In this document: piece after piece, positions 1 to 6,207 of the stretch
Layout: the number at the start of each line of letters is the position of its first letter
Numbering within the stretch: position 1 is the first letter of the stretch
From: an uncultured Bacilli bacterium
GTDB taxonomy: Bacteria; Bacillota_I; Bacilli_A; RF39; UBA660
Direction: 5' to 3'
NCBI GenBank assembly: GCA_947624695.1
Contig: CANQLN010000065.1
Coordinates: 1-6,207 of the forward strand
Length of the DNA stretch: 6,207 nucleotides
The notes under the pieces: generated by a model
The model's database searches: none
What the model saw: only the letters and a program-made list of their open reading frames with translations
Told to the model about the DNA's origin: nothing
Made by a program: the position numbers and the translations under genes

Positions 1-558
1 TTCTTTCTTATCATTAACTTCTTTTAAGTCTTCTAAAAATTCTTGATGTAATTTACTAAAAGAACCTTCTTTAACTTCAAAACCAACATTTTCGCGAATA
101 AAGTCTTCTACTTTATCAATGATTTCGACCATTTTAATAGCAATTAACGTCGCAGAAGCTACTTTTTTTATATTCATATTGGGATTTATTTTCTTAAATT
201 CATCATAAAAAGTTAAAGGCTTATTAAAATTAGCATTGGCCATATTAACGAATTTTACATTATAACCTAAATCTTTTAATATTTGTTCATGCATTTCTCC
301 GTAATAGCCTAGCCGGCAAGCACCACCCACTTGAATTAAGGTATCGGCTCCCGCTTCAATCGCTTCAATGTAACCTCCTAAATGATATTTAAACGGCGTA
401 CAAACAAAATCAGGTGAGTATTTAGCTCCTAGTTCAATTGTTTTTTTCGTAATAGGAGGGGCATCAACATAATCAACATCTAAACCATGTCGCATAATGT
501 ATTCTATAGCTACATTATAAGAACCAAAGCGTGGAAAATTTACTTTTGCTTTAGCCAT
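1..558 (-). CDS. 2-hydroxyacyl-CoA dehydratase/activase-like protein, N-terminal part (runs off left edge)
   Basis: An open frame of 186 codons starts at 558 and leaves the window with no stop. The protein begins MAKAKVNFPRFGSYNVA. It carries the pattern FVCTPFKYHLGGY (about residues 51-63, with C53) followed by GADTLIQVGGACRLGYYGEM (about 70-89, with C81). This C-x-P-x-K ... GAD ... GG-x-C-x-x-GYY-x-E layout is what I know from proteins annotated as acyl-CoA dehydratase activase-related or 2-hydroxyglutaryl-CoA dehydratase-like; the cysteines are candidate iron-sulfur ligands. The start is well supported: a full AAGGAGG site lies 6 bases upstream, and the ATG overlaps the stop of the preceding gene by 8 bases, implying translational coupling. 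These proteins are thought to act in ATP-driven electron transfer to acyl-CoA dehydratases, but most members are uncharacterised. The real substrate cannot be read from the sequence, and the C-terminus is not visible. Confidence 0.8.
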   Translation of the reverse strand, partial: MAKAKVNFPRFGSYNVAIEYIMRHGLDVDYVDAPPITKKTIELGAKYSPDFVCTPFKYHLGGYIEAIEAGADTLIQVGGACRLGYYGEMHEQILKDLGYNVKFVNMANANFNKPLTFYDEFKKINPNMNIKKVASATLIAIKMVEIIDKVEDFIRENVGFEVKEGSFSKLHQEFLEDLKEVNDKKE

Positions 559-1486
559 TTGTAGCCTCCTTATGTTCATCTTTTTGAATTTTAATGATAT
601 CAACAAAACTTTCTAAACGCGTTTCTAACCCCGCGGTTCCTTCTTGACCATCTAAAACTAAGTTAATAATTGGTTTATCTTTAAAACGTCTGATAATCAT
701 TTCATTAACTAAAGAATCTGGACCACAAGGAAAGGAAGAAGCTAAAATAATACCATCAACTTGATCTTGATAAATAGCAATGGAACCCACTAAATCTTTA
801 TTAAAAGTCCAAGGCAAAGTTTGACTTATCGCTTTTGCTTTTTCCCGAGCCTTCTTTTCATCGACTACACAACCTAAAATAGGAATACAATCTAATTCTT
901 TTAAAATATCTAAAATTGGTTTACCAATATATTCATCATAAATATTATAAGGATGCGATACCACTAATATTTTTAATTTATCACTATTAAGTAAATTATT
1001 TTGATTGTTAATTTCTATCATCTTCGCGGTCTTCTCCGCTTGTTTGGCAATATAATAGGCTTTTAATACTTGCACTTTTTTCTTTCCTAAAAATTTTCCC
1101 ATTTTTAAGAACGCTTTTAATTCCGTATCTTTATTTAAAATATCAATACTATAATATAATATCTTTAAATTTTTTTCCCGATAAATATTATTAATAACAT
1201 CATAAATAGCTTGAAATTTTGAACAAACTGTTTCTTTATGACTACCAAAAGTCGCTACTCTTGGAATAAAAATATAATCACATTTATCAATTAAATAATC
1301 GACATGGCCCGTAAATATTTTACTCGAAAGACAAGACTCATCCATGGCATGAGCTTCTCCTCTTTTAATAATATCTTTATTTGTTTCGGGACTAACAATA
1401 TAATCAATTCCGAGTTCTTCAAAAAATGTTTCCCATAATACATGATATTTATAATATAAAAATGCTCTTGGAATTCCAATTTTCAT
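551..1486 (-). CDS. Acyl-CoA dehydratase activase-related protein (DUF2229-like), 311 aa
   Basis: A complete 311-residue protein with no signal peptide or membrane segment, so it is probably cytoplasmic. It starts MKIGIPRAFLYYKYHVLWET, a sequence typical of the DUF2229 (CoA enzyme activase, uncharacterised) family. Recognisable motifs are DESC (49-52), C69 in DKCDYIFIPR, C88, SFPCGPDSLVNE (251-262, with C254) and LDGQEGTAGLETRLESF (278-294). The last two resemble blocks shared with 2-hydroxyacyl-CoA dehydratase subunits, where cysteines hold a [4Fe-4S] cluster. It is the first gene of an operon with the overlapping downstream gene. In many anaerobes similar modules are fused into one very large activase protein, so the two genes here look like a split version. 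The ATG is preceded by GAGG at a 6-base spacing. The family assignment is firm from motif recognition. The physiological reaction is unknown; no acid dehydratase or CoA-transferase gene is in view. Confidence 0.82.
   Translation of the reverse strand: MKIGIPRAFLYYKYHVLWETFFEELGIDYIVSPETNKDIIKRGEAHAMDESCLSSKIFTGHVDYLIDKCDYIFIPRVATFGSHKETVCSKFQAIYDVINNIYREKNLKILYYSIDILNKDTELKAFLKMGKFLGKKKVQVLKAYYIAKQAEKTAKMIEINNQNNLLNSDKLKILVVSHPYNIYDEYIGKPILDILKELDCIPILGCVVDEKKAREKAKAISQTLPWTFNKDLVGSIAIYQDQVDGIILASSFPCGPDSLVNEMIIRRFKDKPIINLVLDGQEGTAGLETRLESFVDIIKIQKDEHKEATNG
558..574 (-). promoter_or_regulatory. Strong ribosome binding site inside the upstream gene's 3' end
   Basis: Read on the minus strand, AAGGAGG stands 6 bases before the ATG at 558, within the last codons of the 311-residue gene. 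It is a full match to the anti-Shine-Dalgarno core. It fixes the start of the downstream gene and, with the 8-base overlap ATGGCTAA, indicates coupled translation of the two proteins. Confidence 0.85.
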
Positions 1487-1491
1487 AATAA

Positions 1492-1534
1492 CCTCACTAG
1501 ATACTATAATACCACAAAATAAGCTTAGTTTTAA
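1492..1534 (-). promoter_or_regulatory. Predicted promoter and RBS of the dehydratase/activase-like operon
   Basis: On the minus strand, TTAAAA (1529-1534) is followed after 17 bases by TATTAT (1506-1511), matching a sigma-A-type promoter at 4/6 and 5/6 positions. An overlapping TATAGT (1503-1508) is an alternative -10. Transcription would start near 1499, giving a very short leader that contains GTGAGG (1492-1497), 5 bases before the ATG at 1486. This is a prediction by eye in AT-rich DNA, where chance matches are frequent. Confidence 0.5.
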
Positions 1535-1574
1535 GAATTAATTACATATTTGGCTTTATTTAAAAACCTAAAAA

Positions 1575-1599
1575 TGCTAAAATTGAACTATAAAGGGTG
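1575..1599 (+). promoter_or_regulatory. Predicted extended -10 promoter and RBS of the ABC exporter gene
   Basis: TGCTAAAAT (1575-1583) has the TGn extension plus a 5/6 match to TATAAT. The -35 position, around TTTATT at 1555-1560, is weak, which is tolerated for extended -10 promoters. AAAGGGTG (1592-1599) lies 6 bases before the ATG at 1606 and serves as the ribosome binding site. The divergent operon promoter lies about 40 bases away on the other strand. I see no convincing operator palindrome in the 119-base intergenic region. Confidence 0.45.
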
Positions 1600-1605
1600 T
1601 TAATT

Positions 1606-3327
1606 ATGAAAAAGTTAAAAGAATTTAAAACAATTATTAACTTAGCTAAAGAAAATAAATTTAAATTAATGTTTTTTTCATTAGGTATTTTAATCAGTGG
1701 TTTTTCTTCCATGCTGACCGGAATTTTAAATGGTAAAGCCGTTGAAGAAATTACTAAATTTAATTTAAAAAATGCGATTATCTTTTTACTAATATATTTA
1801 TTTTCTCAATTATTTTTTAACATTATTCATCGTTTTTCCATAACAGGCATTCAAAAATGGGAAATTGAACTTACCAGAAAAGTTAATTATCTAACTTATG
1901 AAAAAACTTTAGCTCTACCAGCTTATGCTTTTGAAGAAAAAACAAGTGGTGAATTTATTAACCGCATTACTAATGATTCTTCGGTGATTATTAACTCTTT
2001 CGATTCTCTTATTTCTTTGGCATCCAACTTTTTAGCATCTTTCATTATTTTAATTTATATTTTCTTTAATTCACCTTTAGTGGCTTTCGAAATTATTTTA
2101 TTTATCATCATCTTTGGCTTATTCGTTAAATTCTTTCAACCAAAACTCGAAAAAGCCCATAAAGAACGGAAAAAAATTAATGATATGGGTATTACCCAAA
2201 TCAATGAATCAGTCCGGGGCATTAGAGAAATTAAAACTCTCGGAGTTAAAAACTCTTTATTTAAAAACTTAAAAAGTTTAATTGATCAAGCAATCGACAA
2301 ATCCTTTGAGGAAATTGACCTTTATACTTTATATGATTTAATTGGCATAATTTTAAAATCCATCTTAGAAGTTGGAACCTTTATTACATGTGCCATCCTT
2401 TTATATTATGGTCATATTAGTTTAACTTTCTTCATTGCGATTACTTATTATATCTACCGTTATACTTGGATTATTGAAAACTTAACAGCTTTTACTAAAA
2501 CTTATAATGAAACCAAAGTTGCCCTTTCAAGAATAAATGAAATTTTAGAAAACAAACTTTATAATGATGTAACTTTTGGAAATACTCATCTTTTAAATTG
2601 TAAAGGAGTTATTACATTTTCTAATGTTACCTTTGCTTATCCTAATGAAAGTGATACTTTAAAAGACTTTAGTATTACCTTTGAACCCCATAAAAAAATT
2701 GGCATTGTTGGTAAAAGCGGTCAAGGAAAAACCACTATCTTTAATTTACTAACGAGAGTTTTTGACCCTAATGCAGGAAAAATATTACTTGATGATGTCG
2801 ATATTAAAGATTTAACGGAAGAAAGTTTAAGAAAAAATATTTCCATTATTCGCCAAGACCCTTTCTTATTTAATAAAACTATTCGGGAAAATTTTAAATT
2901 ATTAAAAGAAAATATTACGTTAAGAGAAATTAGAAAATATACAAAAATGGCTTACATTGATGATTATATTATGAGTCTTCCTAAAAAATATGATACTATT
3001 TTAGGAGAAGGTGGCGTTAATTTATCAGGAGGTCAAAAGCAAAGGTTAGCGATTGCAAGAGCCTTAGCCAAAAAAAGCCAAGTTATTCTATTTGATGAAG
3101 CCACGAGTAGCCTAGATAATGAATCCCAAAATTACATTAAAAAAGTTATTGATGAACTTGTAGTTGATCACACCATTATCATTGTCGCCCATCGTCTTTC
3201 CACCATTAAAGATGCCGACATTATTTATGTTATTGATGATGGTCAAATTAAAGACTCTGGTACTCATAAAGAGTTAATGAAAAAATCATCTATTTATAAA
3301 CGACTATATAATAGCGAAGAAAAATAA
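1606..3327 (+). CDS. ABC exporter, fused permease and ATPase (half-transporter, 573 aa)
   Basis: An integral membrane ABC transporter subunit of MsbA/LmrA-type layout. Roughly residues 20-310 form the transmembrane domain, with hydrophobic stretches near 21-42, 56-76, 138-155, 159-178, 245-268 and 271-292, and residues 330-573 form the nucleotide-binding domain. All ATPase motifs are intact: Walker A GKSGQGKTT (369-377), Q-loop glutamine 417 in IRQDPF, signature LSGGQ (473-477), Walker B VILFDEATSSLD (493-504, catalytic E498) and H-loop H529 in VAHRLSTI. Since both the signature and the catalytic glutamate are intact, a homodimer is possible; no partner half-transporter is next to it. Exported substrate (lipid, peptide or drug) cannot be told from the sequence. 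The start at 1606 is preferred over an in-frame GTG at 1597, because the GTG lies within the ribosome binding site. It is divergent from the dehydratase-like operon and convergent with the small gene at 3334. Confidence 0.93.
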   Translation: MKKLKEFKTIINLAKENKFKLMFFSLGILISGFSSMLTGILNGKAVEEITKFNLKNAIIFLLIYLFSQLFFNIIHRFSITGIQKWEIELTRKVNYLTYEKTLALPAYAFEEKTSGEFINRITNDSSVIINSFDSLISLASNFLASFIILIYIFFNSPLVAFEIILFIIIFGLFVKFFQPKLEKAHKERKKINDMGITQINESVRGIREIKTLGVKNSLFKNLKSLIDQAIDKSFEEIDLYTLYDLIGIILKSILEVGTFITCAILLYYGHISLTFFIAITYYIYRYTWIIENLTAFTKTYNETKVALSRINEILENKLYNDVTFGNTHLLNCKGVITFSNVTFAYPNESDTLKDFSITFEPHKKIGIVGKSGQGKTTIFNLLTRVFDPNAGKILLDDVDIKDLTEESLRKNISIIRQDPFLFNKTIRENFKLLKENITLREIRKYTKMAYIDDYIMSLPKKYDTILGEGGVNLSGGQKQRLAIARALAKKSQVILFDEATSSLDNESQNYIKKVIDELVVDHTIIIVAHRLSTIKDADIIYVIDDGQIKDSGTHKELMKKSSIYKRLYNSEEK

Positions 3328-3347
3328 GAGGCCTTACCTCTTATTTT
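3321..3347. terminator. Bidirectional terminator hairpin between convergent genes
   Basis: AAAATAAGAGG (3321-3331) pairs perfectly with CCTCTTATTTT (3337-3347) around a 5-base loop CCTTA. The arms begin and end in A and T runs, so either strand yields a GC-containing core followed by a U-rich tail, as expected for a two-way intrinsic terminator. The exporter's TAA (3325-3327) lies in the left arm and the small gene's TAA (3334-3336) overlaps the loop, leaving only 6 bases between the two coding regions. Confidence 0.85.
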
Positions 3348-3669
3348 GTTTGTTATAATAATCTTCAATATTTTTAACTTTAGGATTGTCTTGTAAAAAT
3401 ACCGCAATGTCTTCAAAAGCTAAAGCTACTGTACATAAAGACGCAAATTCTTTTTGGTATTTTTCTTCTTCTTCTTTAGAATCAAATACCACTCTAGCAT
3501 TTAGTAAAGCATGAGCAATCGTAACATAATCAACATCTTTTATCTTTCTAGCAATTAATCTTTTTAAAACTAAGATATGATTATGCCATTCGCTATATTT
3601 TACAAAAGGCATGGTTGTACTTTGCATCATTCAATCTGTTGCTAAATTTAATAGACTATTATTTGTCAT
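3334..3669 (-). CDS. Small protein of unknown function with an in-frame TGA at codon 13
   Basis: I do not recognise the family. From the ATG at 3669 the frame reads MTNNSLLNLATD, then TGA (3631-3633), then MMQSTTMPFVKYSEWHNH and on to a TAA at 3334-3336. The uninterrupted part from 3630 encodes 98 residues; reading through TGA gives 111. The protein looks soluble and mainly helical, with charged stretches (an EEEE run about 50 residues into the 98-residue part) and a basic C-terminus, and it has no signal peptide. The upstream start is favoured because it has AGAGGG 7 bases before it and a good promoter above it, whereas the ATG at 3630 has no ribosome binding site. Possible readings are TGA decoded as tryptophan, a 12-residue leader peptide with reinitiation at the adjacent ATG ATG, or a decayed gene with a nonsense mutation. 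Coding-like composition continues on both sides of the TGA. It is probably transcribed alone. Confidence 0.6.
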
Positions 3670-3676
3670 TTATAAA

Positions 3677-3726
3677 CCCTCTTTCTTTGTGAAGATTTAT
3701 TATACACAAAATTTTTAATTACGCAA
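3677..3726 (-). promoter_or_regulatory. Promoter and RBS of the small gene
   Basis: On the minus strand, TTGCGT (3721-3726), 16 bases, then a perfect TATAAT (3699-3704); transcription would start near 3692. AGAGGG (3677-3682) lies 7 bases before the ATG at 3669. Together they place the translation start upstream of the TGA at 3631-3633. The -35 box lies just beyond the stop codon of the membrane-protein gene, and I see no terminator between the two, so readthrough from that gene is also possible. Confidence 0.65.
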
Positions 3727-3731
3727 GTCTT

Positions 3732-5849
3732 TTATAGCCAAAACATAACCAAATAGTAAATGCGGTAATATATATAACCCAGAATGTTATAGTTTGAAAA
3801 AGTATCTTTGTTCAAGAAGAAAGTGAGTAAATTATAAACAATACTTATTACAATAAATGTAATTAAAAGCCTTTTTATTTCGAAAGATAATTTTTTATTT
3901 TTTAATAATGATAAAATAACAATTACCGTACTTAAACTTAAAAGCCAGCCAAAATCGGCTAAATAACGCGGCAATATTCCCGCCATCTCGGTATCAGCAA
4001 TAATAATTAATAAAGAGGAAATAACCGCCACTAAGCAAAGGGAAAATAATTCTTTATTATTAATTTGCTTTTTAAATTTATAAAAGAACAAACCTAAGAT
4101 ACTAATTAAATTAATAAATAAGAAACCACCATACATTGGCTCATAAATAGTAACACCAACATAAGAAATATTAAGAGGTTCAAAAGTTGATACCCCTGAT
4201 AAGACTAACTCTTCAGGCAAAGCTCTAAGAAAAGGAAATTTTAAAATAATTTGTCCGGGAGCTAAAAGGAAATAATATAGTCCTGTAAATATGCGATCAA
4301 AATGAAATCCTCTTTTTGTCATATCATTTGTTGTTAAATTATAATTAGCTCCAAAATCAAAGACACTACCAAAACGACTATAATTATAATACATTAAGAA
4401 GATAGCCACGATGATGTAAGGAAGGCATAACCAAAAAGTGTTTTTAAGACTTTTCTTACTAAATAGTTCTCTTTTTTTAAAGACATAATCCCAAAACAAG
4501 GGAATAGCAAAAAAACTACCTAATAAAAGTTGAGGGCGACATCCCGCCACTAAAGCCATACATAAACTACCTAAGCCTAAATATTTGGAATTTAAATTTT
4601 GCTCCCTGGTCGCTTTTAGCCAAAAAGACAAACCTAAAAGCGAAAAAGAAAGACCATAAACAATCGGCATATTATAGAATGTTGGCTCTCCCGCAAAAGA
4701 AATTAAACCACTAGATACAAGGAAGAAAATACTTAAAATTACATACCACATATAAGAAGCTTTAGGAAAATATTTCTTTATAATTTGCCGCATAAAATAG
4801 AAAGCCGCAACCACTAAAAAGATAAGACCAATACTCATTGCTAAATAATTAGGCAAATCATTATGCGTTATTAAATGATAAGGTAAATAAGTTAAAAGAC
4901 AAGGCACAATACCAAAATAAGAATAATATTTACCATTATAATAAGAATAATCCCAATAATAGTCTTTGTATCTTCTTAAGATATTATCGCGATAATTAGT
5001 ATCATAAGGATTATCTAAATTTAATAATTTATCATTTACTTTTAAGTCTAAATAAAATTTTCCTTTACTTAAAGACTTAGCCAAATTCTTATATTGCGAA
5101 TATTGACTAGTTTGAGTATCACTATAACTTTTCGAATTTAAAAGCGTACTAAAACATAAAATGCCACTCAGTAAACATACAATAATTAAGGTTACTAAAG
5201 AAGACTTTTTAAAATCATGTTTTAAATTATATAAATTATTTTTAGGATTAATAAGTAATATTAAAAAGATAAATAAAGATGCAATAATTAATCTTAAATT
5301 ATTAATTAATAAAGGGACTTTTTGATTAATCATAATTTTATCTATCGTAAAATTACCATTGCTATTCAAAATATTTATTTTTAAATTGCCAACTTTTCCG
5401 GAAGGATTAACTTTTAGATAATGACTATTTAAAATATCAGAAACATAATTTCTTTCTTCACTTTTAACATATAAAGCATTAGCATCATCCGTAAATTCTA
5501 TTTCATAATCGATAAATAAAAGATCTTTACTTTTAAAATCTAAATATAAATTATTCACTTTTTTATCGATATTATATATTTCAATATAAGCATTTTCTTT
5601 ATCAATAATACGACAGACATCGTTGCACTCTATTCCTTCACTAACGTTATAATGGGTCAAATCTTTAGCGCCCTTAAAAAATAAAGATTCATAATGACGA
5701 AAATTAAAAATTGTTACTTCTAAAATACTAGATGCTAATAAAGATATTATTAGACATTTAAAAATAGTTTTTAAATAAACATTTTTAAAATAACCTTTAT
5801 TTAATAAAAAACCTAATATAATACTTAAACCTATAAATATAATTATCAT
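3732..5849 (-). CDS. Large multi-spanning membrane protein, probable GT-C type glycosyltransferase (705 aa)
   Basis: About a dozen or more hydrophobic segments span the protein. Two come at the N-terminus (about 2-18 and 29-48), then a hydrophilic insert at about 49-178 rich in predicted strands, then membrane segments from about 180 to the C-terminus. The segment between 237 and 313 holds QYSQYKNLAKSL, GKFYLDL, NPYD (280-283) and WDYSYYNGKYYSYFG (299-313). Later motifs are CRPQ (437-440), YNYSRFGS (488-495) and LPRYLADF (626-633). This order (aromatic, acidic first large loop, then a conserved RP and RFG loop) is what I associate with GT-C/ArnT-like enzymes, which transfer sugars from polyprenyl-phosphate donors on the outer face of the membrane. 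Donor and acceptor are unknown and no catalytic residue is assigned. The ATG at 5849 is chosen because AAGGTGAGG (5856-5864) precedes it; an in-frame TTG at 5882 lies above the predicted transcription start. All seven tryptophans are TGG. Confidence 0.7.
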   Translation of the reverse strand: MIIIFIGLSIILGFLLNKGYFKNVYLKTIFKCLIISLLASSILEVTIFNFRHYESLFFKGAKDLTHYNVSEGIECNDVCRIIDKENAYIEIYNIDKKVNNLYLDFKSKDLLFIDYEIEFTDDANALYVKSEERNYVSDILNSHYLKVNPSGKVGNLKINILNSNGNFTIDKIMINQKVPLLINNLRLIIASLFIFLILLINPKNNLYNLKHDFKKSSLVTLIIVCLLSGILCFSTLLNSKSYSDTQTSQYSQYKNLAKSLSKGKFYLDLKVNDKLLNLDNPYDTNYRDNILRRYKDYYWDYSYYNGKYYSYFGIVPCLLTYLPYHLITHNDLPNYLAMSIGLIFLVVAAFYFMRQIIKKYFPKASYMWYVILSIFFLVSSGLISFAGEPTFYNMPIVYGLSFSLLGLSFWLKATREQNLNSKYLGLGSLCMALVAGCRPQLLLGSFFAIPLFWDYVFKKRELFSKKSLKNTFWLCLPYIIVAIFLMYYNYSRFGSVFDFGANYNLTTNDMTKRGFHFDRIFTGLYYFLLAPGQIILKFPFLRALPEELVLSGVSTFEPLNISYVGVTIYEPMYGGFLFINLISILGLFFYKFKKQINNKELFSLCLVAVISSLLIIIADTEMAGILPRYLADFGWLLSLSTVIVILSLLKNKKLSFEIKRLLITFIVISIVYNLLTFFLNKDTFSNYNILGYIYYRIYYLVMFWL

Positions 5850-5855
5850 ATTAAT

Positions 5856-5913
5856 CCTCACCTTATTAGTTAAGTTCTGCAATAATTATAATGGAACTTC
5901 TAGGTTATTGCAA
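5856..5913 (-). promoter_or_regulatory. Promoter and RBS of the membrane-protein gene
   Basis: On the minus strand, TTGCAA (5908-5913), a 17-base spacer and a perfect TATAAT (5885-5890); transcription would start near 5878. AAGGTGAGG (5856-5864) follows, with its GAGG 6 bases before the ATG at 5849. This is the best-matching promoter in the window. It sits just after the terminator of the upstream DUF362 gene, so the membrane-protein gene should be an independent unit. Confidence 0.7.
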
Positions 5914-5936
5914 TATTCCTAAATAAATTTATTTAT

Positions 5937-5964
5937 AAAAAAATGAGTTTTATTAAAACCCATT
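5937..5964 (-). terminator. Intrinsic terminator of the DUF362 gene
   Basis: On the minus strand, AATGGGTTTT (5955-5964) pairs with AAAACTCATT (5942-5951) across a 3-base loop: ten pairs including one G-U. A run of seven T (5937-5943) follows and overlaps the stem foot. The hairpin begins inside the gene's TAA stop codon. Confidence 0.85.
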
Positions 5965-6207
5965 ATTTTATTTCGATTAATTCATAATCTGTTGTGCCTA
6001 TACCTAAGCTTTCAGCCGCTTCAATAGTATAGTGGCCATTTCGAGAATTAATTCTTTCAAGTAAATGATCTTTACCAGGATCATTAGAATTTTTAACTAG
6101 ATCAATACAAGCTTCATCAATAGCTACTGGATCTAAGGAAGCAAGAATACCGATATCTTTCATACAAGGATCTTCAGCCACATCACAGCAATCACAATCA
6201 ACAGACA
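5963..6207 (-). CDS. DUF362 domain protein, C-terminal 80 residues (start lies beyond right edge)
   Basis: The frame is open to the right edge and ends with TAA at 5963-5965. The visible part begins SVDCDCCDVAEDPCMKDIGI and continues LASLDPVAIDEACIDLV, then DPGKDHLLERINSRNGHYTI and EAAESLGIGTTDYELIEI. The block CDCC ... MKDIGILASLDPVAIDEACIDLV is characteristic of the C-terminal part of DUF362 (PF04015) proteins of anaerobic bacteria and archaea, some of which carry ferredoxin-like [4Fe-4S] domains. Four cysteines within 11 residues (CDCC and C14) suggest metal or cluster binding. The function of the family is not established. A GTG at 6179-6181 could be taken as a start, but the conserved cysteine block lies upstream of it, so the gene extends past the window. 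It ends with a strong hairpin terminator. Confidence 0.85.
   Translation of the reverse strand, partial: SVDCDCCDVAEDPCMKDIGILASLDPVAIDEACIDLVKNSNDPGKDHLLERINSRNGHYTIEAAESLGIGTTDYELIEIK

Noticed and set aside
1291..1479. 62-codon open frame on the minus strand
   Set aside because: It lies entirely inside the 311-residue gene in another frame, has no ribosome binding site and no recognisable protein character; the host gene has strong family motifs.
1597..1605. GTG as start of the ABC exporter, adding three residues
   Set aside because: The GTG overlaps the AAAGGGTG ribosome binding site that serves the ATG at 1606.
1487..1605. Riboswitch, small RNA or operator in the divergent intergenic region
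   Set aside because: Only short AT-rich inverted repeats are visible, the leaders implied by the predicted promoters are about 13-16 bases, and nothing resembles a known structured RNA.
1606..3327. AGG reassigned to methionine, as reported for some uncultured Bacilli
   Set aside because: AGG encodes the conserved arginine of the LSGGQKQRLAIARA block in the ABC exporter, consistent with the standard meaning.
3590..3633. TGA at 3631-3633 as a selenocysteine codon
   Set aside because: I could not find a convincing SECIS-like hairpin at the expected distance downstream, and the protein resembles no selenoprotein family known to me.
5850..5882. TTG start for the large membrane protein, adding 11 residues
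   Set aside because: The TTG lies between the TATAAT box and the predicted transcription start and has no Shine-Dalgarno site, while the ATG at 5849 has AAGGTGAGG in front of it.
6179..6181. GTG start giving a complete 72-residue protein at the right edge
   Set aside because: The family-typical CDCC block lies in frame upstream of it and the frame is open to the window end, so this is an internal valine codon of a longer gene.

Overview
This is a strongly AT-rich stretch with Bacillota-type signals: purine-rich Shine-Dalgarno sites, TATAAT-like -10 boxes, hairpin terminators, and TAA as the stop codon of every gene whose end is visible. The gene set (a 2-hydroxyacyl-CoA dehydratase/activase-like pair, a DUF362 protein with a cysteine cluster, an ABC exporter and a large AT-rich-coded membrane protein) fits an anaerobic, probably uncultured, low-GC Bacilli or Mollicutes-like gut organism. 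That placement is an inference. No rRNA, tRNA, mobile element or CRISPR array was seen, and no gap between genes exceeds 300 bases.

Layout. Positions 1-1486 (minus strand) hold two translationally coupled genes. The first-transcribed is a complete 311-residue protein related to activase/dehydratase components of 2-hydroxyacyl-CoA dehydratases. The second is a related protein that runs off the left edge. A divergent promoter region (about 1487-1605) separates them from a plus-strand ABC exporter (1606-3327) with a fused permease and ATPase. The exporter converges on a small minus-strand gene (3334-3669), and the two share an 11-bp perfect hairpin that contains both stop codons and probably terminates in both directions. 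Upstream of the small gene, on the same strand, lies a 705-residue multi-spanning membrane protein resembling GT-C type glycosyltransferases (3732-5849), with its own strong promoter. At the right edge is the C-terminal part of a DUF362 protein (5963-6207), closed by a clear hairpin-plus-T-tract terminator.

How the genes relate. Only the left pair looks like one functional unit, with an 8-base overlap and a very strong internal ribosome binding site. The exporter, the small gene and the membrane protein each appear to have their own promoter, so they are probably independent units.

The observation most worth following is the small gene. A good promoter and ribosome binding site point to an ATG at 3669, but the frame from there meets a TGA after 12 codons, immediately followed by ATG ATG. 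This could be TGA read as tryptophan, a leader peptide with reinitiation, or a nonsense mutation. All 12 tryptophans seen in the other parts of these genes are TGG, which argues against long-standing TGA reassignment. I found no clearly novel multi-gene system.
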